Assembly: GCA_947479185.1 (NCBI GenBank)
Contig: CANJYY010000009.1
Location: 1-18,394 of the forward strand
Origin: Caulobacteraceae bacterium
GTDB taxonomy: Bacteria; Pseudomonadota; Alphaproteobacteria; Caulobacterales; Caulobacteraceae
Length of the DNA: 18,394 nucleotides
Direction: 5' to 3'
In this document: one piece after another, positions 6,201 to 14,418 of the stretch
How positions within the stretch are numbered: the stretch's first letter is position 1
Layout: the number at the start of each line of letters is the position of its first letter
Notes under the pieces: model-generated
What the model was told of the DNA's origin: nothing
Databases searched by the model: none
Seen by the model: the letters and a program-made list of their open reading frames with translations, nothing else
Made by a program: the position numbers and the translations under genes

Positions 6201-7334
6201 ATGACCCAGGCCCTATCCGAAGGCGTCGTCGACGACCGGTTCGCCGGCGCGCGCACCGCCTTCGAGGCCAACCTCGCGAGCGGGGCCGACCTCGGCGCCT
6301 CGTTCTGCGCCACCCTCGACGGCGAGACGGTCGTCGACCTCTGGGGCGGCTGGGCCGACGCGGACAAGACCCGCCCGTGGGAACGGGACACCATCGTCAA
6401 CGTCTATTCGACGACCAAGACCATGACGGCGCTGACCGCGCTGCTGCTGGCCGACCGCGGCGAGCTCGACTTCGATGCGCCGGTCGCCCGCTACTGGCCG
6501 GAGTTCGCCGCCAACGGCAAGGCCGACATCACGGTCAGCCAGTTGATGAGCCATTCGTCCGGCCTGTCCGGCTGGACCGAACCGGTTGACGGCGACGTTC
6601 TCTACGACTGGGAGCGGGCCACGGCCCTGCTGGCCGCCCAGGCGCCGCTCTGGGCGCCGGGGACGGCGCCCGGCTACCACGCGGTGACCCAGGGCTACCT
6701 GGTCGGCGAGGTGGTCCGCCGCATCGCCGGCAAGTCGCTGGGCACGGTGTTCCGCGAGGAGTTCGCCGAGCCGCTCGGCGCCGACTTCCACATCGGCCTG
6801 CCGGCGTCCGAGGACGGCCGGGTCGCCGAGCTGATTCCGCCGCCGGCGACCGACGCCTCGATCGGCGAGGGGGCCAGCACCTACCGCACCGACAATCCGC
6901 CGATCGACGTGCGGGCGACCCGCACCCGCGACTGGCGCGGCGCGGAGATCCCGGCGGCCGGCGGCACGGGCAACGCCCGCTCGGTGGCGCAGGTCCACGC
7001 CATTCTCGCCAACGGCGGCGTGGCGCAGGGCAAACGCTTCCTGTCCGAGGCGGGCTGCCGCAAGGCGCTGGAACTGCAGATCGAGGGCAAGGACCTCGTG
7101 CTCGGCATGCCGGTCCGCTACGGCATGGGCTTCGGCCTCGGCGGCGCGACCCTGCCGCTGCCCAGCCCCAACACCATCTTCTGGGGCGGCTACGGCGGGT
7201 CGCTGGCGATCATCGACATGGATGCCCACACGACCTTCGCCTACGCCATGAACCGGATGGCCGGCACGACCACAGGCGACATGCGCGCCTTCGGCCTGGC
7301 CATGGCCATGTGGGACGGCCTGGGCCTGATCTAG
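6201..7334 (+). CDS. Beta-lactamase-fold serine hydrolase (class C / family VIII esterase-like)
   Basis: A 377-residue protein of the serine beta-lactamase-like superfamily (PF00144). The SxxK motif STTK is at 70-73, with Ser70 the expected nucleophile and Lys73 the base. The YxN-equivalent tyrosine is Tyr159 in GYHAVTQGYLVGEVVRR, and a WGGYGG turn (328-333) stands where class C enzymes have KTG. DITVSQLMSHSSGL (109-122) and IPAAGGTGNARSVAQ (250-264) are typical of esterases and carboxypeptidases of this group. There is no signal peptide, so it is probably cytoplasmic, which argues for an esterase or amide hydrolase rather than a true beta-lactamase. A GGGGGAG ribosome site lies 8 nt before the ATG. 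It looks monocistronic, with a hairpin before it and a strong terminator after it. The substrate is unknown. Confidence 0.9.
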   Translation: MTQALSEGVVDDRFAGARTAFEANLASGADLGASFCATLDGETVVDLWGGWADADKTRPWERDTIVNVYSTTKTMTALTALLLADRGELDFDAPVARYWPEFAANGKADITVSQLMSHSSGLSGWTEPVDGDVLYDWERATALLAAQAPLWAPGTAPGYHAVTQGYLVGEVVRRIAGKSLGTVFREEFAEPLGADFHIGLPASEDGRVAELIPPPATDASIGEGASTYRTDNPPIDVRATRTRDWRGAEIPAAGGTGNARSVAQVHAILANGGVAQGKRFLSEAGCRKALELQIEGKDLVLGMPVRYGMGFGLGGATLPLPSPNTIFWGGYGGSLAIIDMDAHTTFAYAMNRMAGTTTGDMRAFGLAMAMWDGLGLI

Positions 7335-7357
7335 ACCCGTCGCCGTCCGGAACGAAC

Positions 7358-7392
7358 AAGGGGGACGCCGCGGCGCGACGTCCCCCTTTTTT
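7358..7392. terminator. Strong, probably bidirectional terminator between convergent genes
   Basis: The stem GGGGGACG (7360-7367) pairs with CGTCCCCC (7379-7386), extended by flanking AA/TT. Six Ts (7387-7392) follow on the plus strand. On the minus strand the tail is TTGTTCGTT. It sits between the serine hydrolase stop (7334) and the S9 peptidase stop (7412) and should serve both. Confidence 0.9.
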
Positions 7393-7411
7393 GCGTCCGG
7401 GAGCCGCGCGG

Positions 7412-9484
7412 TTACGGCGCGGCGGTGTGGGCGTTCAGCCAGCCCAGCACTTCCTCATGCCACTGCACCGAGTTCTGCGGCTTGAGCACCCAGTGGTTCT
7501 CTTCGGGGAAGTAAAGCAGCTTGCTCTCGACGCCCTTGCGCTGGAGGGCGGTGAAGGTCGCGATCCCCTCTTCCAGCGGCACGCGGTAGTCGCGGCCGCC
7601 GTGAACCACCAGCATCGGCACGGTCCAGTTGGCGACATGGTCGGCCGGGTTGAAGGTCGAGTAGGTCGTGCCCGGCGTCCAGGGCGTGCCGCCGTTCTCC
7701 CACTCGCTGAACCACAGCTCTTCGGTGGAGTAGGCCATGAAGCGGCTGTCGAAGATGCCGTCGTGATTGACCAGGCACTTCCACGGCTCCTTCCACTTGC
7801 CGGCGATCCAGTTGACCATGAAGCCGCCGTAGGAGCCGCCGAGCGCACAGGCGCGGCCGCCGTCGAGGAAGCTGTAGGACTTCAGGGCGTGCTCCCAGCC
7901 CTTCTGCAGGTCTTCCAGCGGGCGGTCGCCCCAATGCTGGCTGATCGCGTCGGTGAAGGCCTGGCCGTAGCCGGTCGAGCCGTGGAAATCGATCATCACC
8001 ACCGCATAGCCCGCGCCGGCGTAGGTCTGGGCGTTCCAGCGATAGTGGAACAGGTTGCCGAAGCTGCCCTGCGGCCCGCCGTGGATCAGGAACGCGACCG
8101 GGTACTTCTTGCTCGGGTCGAAGCCGACCGGCTTGACCAGATAGCCGTGCACCGTCTCGCCGTTCCAGCCAGCGAAGCTGAACTGCTCGAAGTCACCGAA
8201 CTCGACGCCGGCCAGCTTGTCGGCGTTGGCGTTGGTCAGTTGCACCGGCTTCGAGCCGGGCTTGAAGGCGATGCTGAACAGCTGGGCCGGGCCGGCGAGG
8301 GTGTCCTGGGCGTAGACGATACCCTTCGGGCCGACATCGAAGCCGCTGACATGGCCAGGGCCGGTCAGGGCCGTGACCTTGCCGCTCTTGACGTTGATGG
8401 CGAAGATCCGCGTCTGACCGACGTCGCCGGCCAGGGCGTAGATCGTCTTGCCGTCGGGAGCCCAGGCGATGGCGTCGGCCGAACGGTCCCAGTCGGCCGC
8501 CAGCTCGCGGTCGGTGTTGGTGGTCTCGTCATGGATGACGATCTGCCAGCGGTCGGCCTCGAAGCCCGGCCGCTTCATGCGGCGATAGGCGGCGAACCGG
8601 CCGTCGGGCGAGAAGACCGTGCCCGTGTCCCAGGCCTTGTTGGCCTCGGTCAGGTTGACCAGCGGGCGCGATCCGTCGGCGGCCGCGCCGTAGAGGTCGA
8701 AGTTCGTGCTCCAGGGTTCGGTCTTGCCGGCGAGGCGCGCGGCGAAGATCACCGCCTTGCCGTCGGCCGTGAAGGTGAACTCGCTCTCGTCGCCGAACGG
8801 CTTGGACGGCGCGTCGCCGTCGAAGCCCTGCATGATCGCGACCGGCTGGTCGGCGGTGATGCCCTTCTCGTCGAAGGTCAGCACGAACAGCTGGTTGCGC
8901 GTGCCGTCGGCCCATTCGTCCCAGTGGCGCACGAACAGACGGTCATGGACCACGCCCGTGGTCTTCTTCGCAGCGCGGGCGGCGATGCGGTCGGCCGTGC
9001 ACTGCAGGGTCTCGCAGTCCGGGAACACCGCCATGGTGACCAGCAGCTTCTTGCCGTCGCGCGAGGTCTGGAAGCCCCCCACGTCGAACGGCAGCCTTGT
9101 CACCTGGCTCGCGCCGGCCGCGGTCACGTCGGCGCGCCAGACCTGCGAGGAGCCGCTGCGGCTGGACAGGAAGTAGAGGCTGTGACCGTCGGCGCCCCAG
9201 CGGGCGCTGGAGACGCCGCCGCCATCCGAGGCGTCGAGCCTGCGGGGCGCCGCCGGCGTCTTGCCGCTGAGGTCGATCAGCCACAGCTCGGTCTTGGACT
9301 TGTTGGCGTCGTAGTCGACCACGCGCCGGGCGTAGATGACATGGCGACCGTCCGGCGAGACGCGCGGATCGCTCAGGCGGTCGATCGTGACCATGTCCTT
9401 CGCGGTGAACGGCCGCGCGTCGGCGGCGGAGCTGATCGTCAGCGCCAGCAGACTGGCGGCGAACAGGCGAGCGATGATCTTCAT
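7412..9484 (-). CDS. Exported S9-family (prolyl oligopeptidase-type) peptidase
   Basis: A 690-residue protein with an N-terminal signal peptide: basic MKIIAR, then a hydrophobic core, with likely cleavage after ADA at residue 23. A beta-propeller region (about 30-430) contains repeated DG-rich blades such as SPDGRHVIYARR and FSPDGRFAAYRR. The C-terminal alpha/beta hydrolase domain carries HGG (468-470, oxyanion region), the nucleophile motif GGSYGGF with Ser551, HGGRDYRVP with Asp632, and ENHWV with His664. The order and spacing fit the acylaminoacyl/dipeptidyl-peptidase branch of family S9. It most likely cleaves short peptides in the periplasm or at the cell surface. Ribosome-site support is weak (GGGAAA). 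It lies 95 nt after trmFO and may have its own promoter. Confidence 0.93.
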   Translation of the reverse strand: MKIIARLFAASLLALTISSAADARPFTAKDMVTIDRLSDPRVSPDGRHVIYARRVVDYDANKSKTELWLIDLSGKTPAAPRRLDASDGGGVSSARWGADGHSLYFLSSRSGSSQVWRADVTAAGASQVTRLPFDVGGFQTSRDGKKLLVTMAVFPDCETLQCTADRIAARAAKKTTGVVHDRLFVRHWDEWADGTRNQLFVLTFDEKGITADQPVAIMQGFDGDAPSKPFGDESEFTFTADGKAVIFAARLAGKTEPWSTNFDLYGAAADGSRPLVNLTEANKAWDTGTVFSPDGRFAAYRRMKRPGFEADRWQIVIHDETTNTDRELAADWDRSADAIAWAPDGKTIYALAGDVGQTRIFAINVKSGKVTALTGPGHVSGFDVGPKGIVYAQDTLAGPAQLFSIAFKPGSKPVQLTNANADKLAGVEFGDFEQFSFAGWNGETVHGYLVKPVGFDPSKKYPVAFLIHGGPQGSFGNLFHYRWNAQTYAGAGYAVVMIDFHGSTGYGQAFTDAISQHWGDRPLEDLQKGWEHALKSYSFLDGGRACALGGSYGGFMVNWIAGKWKEPWKCLVNHDGIFDSRFMAYSTEELWFSEWENGGTPWTPGTTYSTFNPADHVANWTVPMLVVHGGRDYRVPLEEGIATFTALQRKGVESKLLYFPEENHWVLKPQNSVQWHEEVLGWLNAHTAAP

Positions 9485-9517
9485 TCAGGCGTTTCCCGGC
9501 GGATCGTTGCGCAATTG

Positions 9518-9547
9518 GGCCGGCACCCTAAGGGCGTCGTGCCGGCC
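9518..9547. other. Intergenic hairpin between trmFO and the S9 peptidase gene
   Basis: The arms GGCCGGCAC (9518-9526) and GTGCCGGCC (9539-9547) pair perfectly over 9 bp around a 12-nt loop. The loop contains TAAGGG, so CCCTTAGGG (minus strand) offers a competing smaller fold. No T-run follows on either strand. It may be a processing or attenuation structure, or a Rho-assisted end of trmFO. Confidence 0.45.
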
Positions 9548-9579
9548 GCGCCAGCCTTCGGGGCAGTCTTTTCCGCCGG

Positions 9580-10977
9580 TCAGGCCGCCGCCTCGGCCTC
9601 GCCCGTCAGCCAGGTTTCGAGATCGGCCATCGCCCGCTCGCTCATCATCCGCTTCTTGGCCCGGCCGCGATCCTGGGGCTGCAGCTTGCGGCCCTCGCCG
9701 TCGTGGCGCGGCGCCTCCATCGGCGGCAGCAGACCGTAGTTGATGTTCATCGGCTGGAAGGTGGCCTTGGGGCCCTCCATGAAGCCGCCGGTGATGTGGG
9801 TCGCCAGCGCGCCCAGCGCCGTCGTCGCCGGCGGCAGGGCGATCGGCGTCCCCAGCCGCTCGGCCGCCGCGAGGCGTCCGGTCAGCAGGCCGAGCGCGGC
9901 GCTCTCGACATAGCCCTCGACGCCGGTGACCTGGCCGGCGAAGCGCAGCCGCGTGTCGGCCTTCAGCCGCAGCTTCTCGTCCAGCAGACGCGGGCTGTTG
10001 AGGAAGGTGTTGCGGTGCAGGCCGCCGAGCCGCGCGAACTGGGCGTTCTCCAGCCCCGGGATCATGCGGAAGATGTCGGTCTGGGCGCCGTGCTTCAGCT
10101 TGGTCTGGAAGCCGACCATGTTCCACAGGGTGCCGAGCGCGTTGTCCTGGCGCAGCTGGACGATGGCGTACGCCTTGACCGTCGGATTGTGGGCGTTGGT
10201 CAGGCCGACCGGCTTCATCGGGCCGTGACGCAGGGTCTCGCGGCCGCGCTCGGTCATCACCTCGATCGGCAGGCAGCCGTCGAAGTAGGGCACGTTCTCC
10301 CAGTCCTTGAACTCGGACTTCGGCCCGGTCAGCAGGGCGTCGATGAAGGCGTTGTACTCATCCTTGTCCATCGGACAGTTGATGTAGGCCGCCGCGTCGC
10401 CGCCCGGACCTTCCTTGTCGTAGCGCGACTGGCGCCAGGCCTTGCCCATGTCGATCGAGTCGAGGTGCACGATCGGGGCGATGGCGTCGAAGAAGCTCAG
10501 ACTGTCCTCGCCGGTCAGCGTCAGGATCGCCTCGGCCAGGGCCGGCGAGGTGAGGGGCCCGGTGGCGATGATCACGCTGTCCCAGTCGGCCGGCGGCAGG
10601 CCGGTGACTTCCTCGCGGACGATGGTGATCAGCGGGTGGGCTTCGAGGCGCGCCGTGACGTCGGCCGAGAAGCCGTCGCGGTCCACGGCCAGCGCCCCGC
10701 CGGCCGGCACCTGATGCCTGTCGCCGCTCGACAGGATGATCGAGCCGCAGCGGCGCATCTCGGCGTGCAGCAGGCCGACGGCGTTGTACTGCCAGTCGTC
10801 CGATCGGAAGGAGTTGGAACAGACGAGCTCGGCGAGGCTGTCGGTCTGGTGGGCGTCGGTGCCGCGCACGGGACGCATCTCGTGCAGCACGGCGGGCACG
10901 CCGGCCTCGGCGATCTGCCAGGCCGCTTCGGAACCGGCCAGGCCGCCGCCGATCACATGAATGGGTTTGAAGGTCAT
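9580..10977 (-). CDS. trmFO: Methylenetetrahydrofolate-tRNA-(uracil-5-)-methyltransferase TrmFO
   Basis: A 465-residue flavoprotein that makes 5-methyluridine at tRNA position 54 (T-loop), using methylene-tetrahydrofolate as carbon donor and FAD as reductant. It starts with the dinucleotide-binding motif [14 protein letters not shown] (7-20). [18 protein letters not shown] (49-66) is a TrmFO hallmark with Cys53, and [10 protein letters not shown] (232-241) includes Cys235, matching by motif the second conserved cysteine. [19 protein letters not shown] and [13 protein letters not shown] near the C-terminus are also characteristic and distinguish it from MnmG. Length is normal. The ATG is at 10977. 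No strong ribosome site is visible (only GGG next to the ATG), so translation may be leaderless. Its spacer to the divergent membrane-protein gene is 107 nt. Confidence 0.97.
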   Translation of the reverse strand: MTFKPIHVIGGGLAGSEAAWQIAEAGVPAVLHEMRPVRGTDAHQTDSLAELVCSNSFRSDDWQYNAVGLLHAEMRRCGSIILSSGDRHQVPAGGALAVDRDGFSADVTARLEAHPLITIVREEVTGLPPADWDSVIIATGPLTSPALAEAILTLTGEDSLSFFDAIAPIVHLDSIDMGKAWRQSRYDKEGPGGDAAAYINCPMDKDEYNAFIDALLTGPKSEFKDWENVPYFDGCLPIEVMTERGRETLRHGPMKPVGLTNAHNPTVKAYAIVQLRQDNALGTLWNMVGFQTKLKHGAQTDIFRMIPGLENAQFARLGGLHRNTFLNSPRLLDEKLRLKADTRLRFAGQVTGVEGYVESAALGLLTGRLAAAERLGTPIALPPATTALGALATHITGGFMEGPKATFQPMNINYGLLPPMEAPRHDGEGRKLQPQDRGRAKKRMMSERAMADLETWLTGEAEAAA

Positions 10978-11084
10978 CCCGGACTGATAGGGCCTGAGCG
11001 CTCGCGCGGAAAGCGGCCCATGGTGGCGCCGCCGCTGAATTTGTGATCGTCTCCCTCCGTTGCGGAACTCGGGGGAGGCGGGAC

Positions 11085-12014
11085 ATGGTCAAGCTTGATG
11101 TGGTGAAGGCGGCGTTCTCGGGGTTCGGCGTGATTGGCCGCAACCCGCTGGCGGTTCTGGTCTGGGCCCTGTTCCTGGGGATTGTCGGCGTTGCCCCGGC
11201 CTTCGCCCTGCTGGGCAGCTTCGCCGGCGCGCTCGCCCGCATCATCGCCGTCGACAAGCAGGGGGCCGAGCCGACGCCGGACATGATCCTGCCGATGCTG
11301 GGTTCGATCTTCGCGCTGCTGCCGGTGCTGATGCTCACGGGCCTGGTGGTCCGGATGGTGCTGACCGGCGCGATCTATCGCGCGGTGCTGTTCCCGAAAG
11401 ACAGCAGCTGGTTCTATCTGCGACTGGGCGCCCGGGAGCTTTGGCTGGCCCTGCTGTTCATCGTGGTCGGCATCATCAGCTTCCTGATCAGCATGGTCAT
11501 GATGGGCTTTGCGTTGCCGGTCGCCCTGCTGAGCCGTGACCAGGATCCGATGGTCACCATGGTGATCATTCGCGCGTCGATGCTGCCGGCCTATGCGGTG
11601 ATGGCCTTCCTGTTCGTGCGCTTCTGCCTGGCCTTCCCGATGACCTTCGCGGACTCGAAGTTCCGCCTGATGGAGTCCTGGGCGATGACCCGCGGCAACG
11701 GCTGGCGGATCCTGCTGGTGCTGCTCCTGCTGATCGCCCTCGCTCTGGTCGCCGAACTCATCCTGGTGGTGCTGATCCTGGCCTGCCTCTTCGCGGTCAT
11801 CGGCGCCGGCGCCCTGTCCGGCGACTGGAACGAGGCGCGGATCACCGCCTTCTTCGCCCAGGACCCGTCGGTCTGGATGTCCAGCCTGATGCCCTGGCTG
11901 ATCGGCGCGGGCGTCGTCGGCTGCCTGGCCGGTGCGCTGGTGACGGTGATCTTCACCGCCCCCTGGGCCGACGCCTATCGGCAGCTCGCCGGATCGTCCG
12001 AGCCGGCCGCCTAG
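11085..12014 (+). CDS. Polytopic membrane protein, array member 1 (unknown function)
   Basis: A 309-residue integral membrane protein. Hydrophobic segments lie at about 23-45, 68-92, 118-147, 167-185, 207-242 and 268-292, giving six or more helices. The N-terminus has [21 protein letters not shown]. The central loop reads [24 protein letters not shown] (97-120). After the fourth segment comes the signature [18 protein letters not shown] (187-204), and the end is [10 protein letters not shown]. The same order appears in three further genes downstream, so these are paralogues. The start was placed at ATG 11085, behind GGGGGAGG, rather than at GTG 11043. No catalytic motif is visible. Proteins of this type are usually left as hypothetical, and a distant tie to the YciC or glycerophosphodiester-phosphodiesterase membrane-domain families is only a guess. 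Confidence 0.85.
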   Translation: MVKLDVVKAAFSGFGVIGRNPLAVLVWALFLGIVGVAPAFALLGSFAGALARIIAVDKQGAEPTPDMILPMLGSIFALLPVLMLTGLVVRMVLTGAIYRAVLFPKDSSWFYLRLGARELWLALLFIVVGIISFLISMVMMGFALPVALLSRDQDPMVTMVIIRASMLPAYAVMAFLFVRFCLAFPMTFADSKFRLMESWAMTRGNGWRILLVLLLLIALALVAELILVVLILACLFAVIGAGALSGDWNEARITAFFAQDPSVWMSSLMPWLIGAGVVGCLAGALVTVIFTAPWADAYRQLAGSSEPAA

Positions 12015-12029
12015 CCACCCCGGCCCGGG

Positions 12030-12041
12030 CAGGACGTCCTG
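12030..12041. other. Perfect 12-bp palindrome CAGGACGTCCTG
   Basis: It lies in the 111-nt gap between array members 1 and 2, 16 nt after the stop of member 1. It could be an operator half-site pair or the tip of a transcript-end structure. A 12-bp perfect palindrome is expected a few times by chance in 18 kb, so this is weak evidence. Confidence 0.3.
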
Positions 12042-12125
12042 GCCGCGCAAATCCTGTCGCCACAGGGCGCGAAGCAGGGTTTAAGGCGAACAGGAACCAC
12101 ACGCGCCGATGGCGCGAGGAGTCGC

Positions 12126-12929
12126 ATGTCTAAGGCGCGTTTTTCGGTCCGGACTGCAGTGGCCGAGGGCTTCGAATTCTGGCGCGTCAATGTGCTCAGG
12201 GCGATTGGGCCGCTGGTCGTCGCCTCCATGGGACTGGTGGTTCTGCTGACGGCCAAGACGCTGCCGCTGCTCGTCGCCGGGCTGGCGGTCTATGTCCTGG
12301 CTGGCCTCGCCGCCCAGGCCGCGCTGTATCGCATCAGCCTGGCCGGAACCGGCGCCGAGCCGCCGGAGCGCAATGGGCCGTTCGGCCTGCAATGGCGGAT
12401 GATGGAAACGCGCTTCGTCGTGGTGGGCCTGCTGGCCGCGGCGCTGCTGGCCATCGTGATGATCATCGCCGTCTTCGTGATTTCGGTCCTGCTGGTGGGT
12501 CTGGTCGGCATTCCGGCGGCCACGGCGGCGACCACGCCGGCCATGCTTCTGGCGGGTCTTAGTCCCACCGGGTCCTTCCTCTTCAACCTGGCCGCCCTGG
12601 TCGCCGTCGCCGGACTGCTGGTGCTCAACACCCGCCTGTCGATGGCCGTGCCGGCGACGGCGGCGGAGAACCGGATCCGGTTCCTCAGCAGTCTGGGTCT
12701 GACCAAGGGGTCGGTCCTGCGCATTCTGGCGGCCACAATCCTGATCAACCTGCCGATTATCATCATGCAGTCGCTGGCCAGCCTGTTCGGCGAGGCCATG
12801 TCCGGCGCGGACGCCGTCGCCCTGACCCAGCTGATCGTCGGAATCGTCTCGACCTTCTTCTATGTGCCGATCTCCGTCGGCATGACGTCCTACATCTATC
12901 GCCGTCTGCGCGAGGGGGCAGGCCAATGA
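12126..12929 (+). CDS. Polytopic membrane protein, array member 2 (divergent)
   Basis: A 267-residue membrane protein with hydrophobic segments at about 25-42, 46-66, 97-128, 150-167, 198-219 and 233-252. It is the most divergent of the four paralogues. The N-terminus is AVAEGFEFWRVNVLRAIG. The signature is TRLSMAVPATAAENRIRFLSSLGLTKG (169-195), given here in two parts: TRLSMAVPATAAENR, then IRFLSSLGLTKG. The C-terminus is TSYIYRRLREG. The central charged loop lacks the P-x-D pattern of its sisters. The ATG at 12126 has GAGGAG 4 nt upstream, and a CGCGCC/GGCGCG hairpin (12102-12116) sits just before that site. Its stop overlaps the next start (ATGA, 12926-12929), so the two products are probably made in step and may form a complex. 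Confidence 0.82.
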   Translation: MSKARFSVRTAVAEGFEFWRVNVLRAIGPLVVASMGLVVLLTAKTLPLLVAGLAVYVLAGLAAQAALYRISLAGTGAEPPERNGPFGLQWRMMETRFVVVGLLAAALLAIVMIIAVFVISVLLVGLVGIPAATAATTPAMLLAGLSPTGSFLFNLAALVAVAGLLVLNTRLSMAVPATAAENRIRFLSSLGLTKGSVLRILAATILINLPIIIMQSLASLFGEAMSGADAVALTQLIVGIVSTFFYVPISVGMTSYIYRRLREGAGQ

Positions 12930-13807
12930 TCATTTCGCCGTCCGACACGGCCTTCGAGGGCTTCCGCATCATCCGCGACCGGCCGGGCCTGATCCTGGCC
13001 TGGACCGGCTTCTATCTGCTCTCGCTGCTGGCGATGATCGTCGTGTTGCTGGTGCCCAATATCGGCACCCTGGCGGCGGTCGAGACGACCGGCGTGCAAC
13101 GCGACTTCGGCGAACTGGTCGCCCGTTTCGGCGTGTCGATGTTCATCGCCTTCCCGTTGGCGGTGATCATGCCGATCATGCTGGTGACGGCGATCTACCG
13201 CACCGTGCTCAATCCCGAGGACAAGGGCTTCGCCCACCTGAAGATCAGCGCCGACGAGCTGCGCATGTTCCTCGTCAGCCTGCTGGTCATTGTCATCTTC
13301 GCCTTCGCCAGCGGCATCTACGGCGCGCTGGTCGTGGTGGTGGCCAACAACTCCGGCGGGCTGCACCGGGCGGTGACCGTGGTCGGATCGCTCGGCGGCG
13401 TCGTCCTGCTCGGCTGGCTCGCGACGCGGCTGGCGCTCGCGGGCGTGATGACCTTCGCCGAGCACCACTTCCGTCTGACCGCGGCCTGGCGGCTGACCAA
13501 GGGGCAGTTCTGGAGGCTGCTGCTGACCCTGGGCCTGACGATCCTCTATGCCGTTCTGGTGGTCGCCGCGGCGCTGACCCTCAGCATCATCCTGGCCAAG
13601 ATCACCGGCGGCTTCCTGATGATGGGGCGACTTACCAGCCCCGACCTCAGCCACCTGACGCCGGCGCTGGCGCTTGGCCTGCTCGGCGAACTGCTGTTGC
13701 AGATGGCCCTGCAGACCCTGCTGATCGTGCTGGTGTTCGTGATCTTCTACGCCCCGCCGGCGGCCGCCTATCGCCGCCTCAAGGCCCACGAGGCCGCCGA
13801 CCTCTAG
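12926..13807 (+). CDS. Polytopic membrane protein, array member 3
   Basis: A 293-residue membrane protein. Hydrophobic segments lie at about 22-43, 69-90, 113-140, 149-172, 197-223 and 246-276. The N-terminus is SDTAFEGFRIIRDRPGLILAW, very close to member 4. The loop IYRTVLNPEDKGFAHLKISADELR (90-113) and the signature LAGVMTFAEHHFRLTAAWRL (169-188) followed by TKGQFWRLL are shared with members 1 and 4. The C-terminus is APPAAAYRRLKAHEAADL. Translation is coupled to member 2 by the ATGA overlap. The stop TAG (13805-13807) shares bases with the stop of the convergent GST gene. No known enzymatic motif is seen, and the function is unknown. Confidence 0.85.
   Translation: MIISPSDTAFEGFRIIRDRPGLILAWTGFYLLSLLAMIVVLLVPNIGTLAAVETTGVQRDFGELVARFGVSMFIAFPLAVIMPIMLVTAIYRTVLNPEDKGFAHLKISADELRMFLVSLLVIVIFAFASGIYGALVVVVANNSGGLHRAVTVVGSLGGVVLLGWLATRLALAGVMTFAEHHFRLTAAWRLTKGQFWRLLLTLGLTILYAVLVVAAALTLSIILAKITGGFLMMGRLTSPDLSHLTPALALGLLGELLLQMALQTLLIVLVFVIFYAPPAAAYRRLKAHEAADL
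13804..13807. other. CTAG palindrome giving the stop codon of two convergent genes
   Basis: The plus-strand TAG (13805-13807) ends array member 3. The complement of 13804-13806 is TAG on the minus strand and ends the GST-like gene. The two genes therefore overlap by four bases with no room for a terminator between them. Confidence 0.95.
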
Positions 13808-14418
13808 GCGGCGGCGCTCGGCCGGGCGGACACCCGGTCCAGCCAGGCGCGCAGGTGCGGCGCGTCCGCAGGGACCTCAAGCCCCGTGAAGCTGGCGAAG
13901 TCGATCGTCGTCAGGGCGACGATGTCGGCCATCGAATAGCGCTCTCCCGCCAGGAAGGCCCGGCCGTCGGCCAGCTCCCGGTCCAGCCAGAGCAGCACCC
14001 GGCCATAGGTCTCGCGGTTGGACTCGCCGAAGTCCTGGAACTGGGTCAGCAACGCCGCTGTCAGCGGGTGGGCGTGGCGCCAGAACATGCCGACCGGCGT
14101 CATCAGCTGGAACTCGATCCGGCGGATCCACATGTCGACGGTCGCCTGCTCGAGCGCCGTCTCGCCGAACAGGGACGGGGTCGGATGCAGGCTCTCGAGA
14201 TACCGGCAGATCGAGACGCTCTCGGAGATCGCCGTCCCGTCGTCGAGCACCAGCGTCGGCACCTGACCCAGCGAGTTGCGGGCGCGGTGTTCGTCCGACT
14301 TGTGCTCGCGTTTGTGCAGCGCGACGCGCGTCTCGGGCAGGTCGATGCCCTTTTCGGCGATGAAGATGCGCACCCGGCGCGGGTTGGGCGCCGGATTGCG
14401 CTCGCCGTAGAAGATCAT
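13804..14418 (-). CDS. Glutathione S-transferase-like protein
   Basis: A 204-residue cytoplasmic protein with the two-domain GST layout. The thioredoxin-like N-terminal domain (1-78) has NPAPNPRRVRIFIAEKGI (8-25), then GQVPTLVLDDGTAISESVSI (51-70), where the cis-Pro (Val53-Pro54) and Glu66-Ser67 are the usual glutathione-binding points. The helical C-terminal domain includes LAGERYSMADIVALTTIDF, the conserved GST fold-stabilising box with its Asp. The catalytic Ser/Cys/Tyr is not obvious; Ser or Asn near residues 8-12 would be candidates. The start ATG (14418-14416) overlaps the stop of the upstream secreted-protein gene by ATGA, and there is no separate ribosome site, so translation is coupled. 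The frame stays open upstream to 15975, but that part runs antisense to another gene. Confidence 0.9.
   Translation of the reverse strand: MIFYGERNPAPNPRRVRIFIAEKGIDLPETRVALHKREHKSDEHRARNSLGQVPTLVLDDGTAISESVSICRYLESLHPTPSLFGETALEQATVDMWIRRIEFQLMTPVGMFWRHAHPLTAALLTQFQDFGESNRETYGRVLLWLDRELADGRAFLAGERYSMADIVALTTIDFASFTGLEVPADAPHLRAWLDRVSARPSAAA

Noticed and set aside
6201..7334. Reading the serine hydrolase as an antibiotic-resistance beta-lactamase
   Set aside because: No signal peptide is present, KTG is replaced by a WGG turn, and the flanking motifs fit family VIII esterases and related hydrolases.
7310..9739. 809-codon plus-strand open frame
   Set aside because: It is antisense to the S9 peptidase, whose signal peptide and catalytic triad are intact. 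The translation is Arg/Gly/Ala/Val-rich without any domain, as expected of the mirror frame in GC-rich DNA.
9703..11046. 447-codon plus-strand open frame opposite trmFO
   Set aside because: It is the shadow of trmFO, with no recognisable domain and no ribosome site.
11043..11084. GTG start at 11043 for array member 1
   Set aside because: The residues added are Arg/Cys-rich and not membrane-like. ATG 11085 has a strong GGGGGAGG site, and the paralogues start at the equivalent point.
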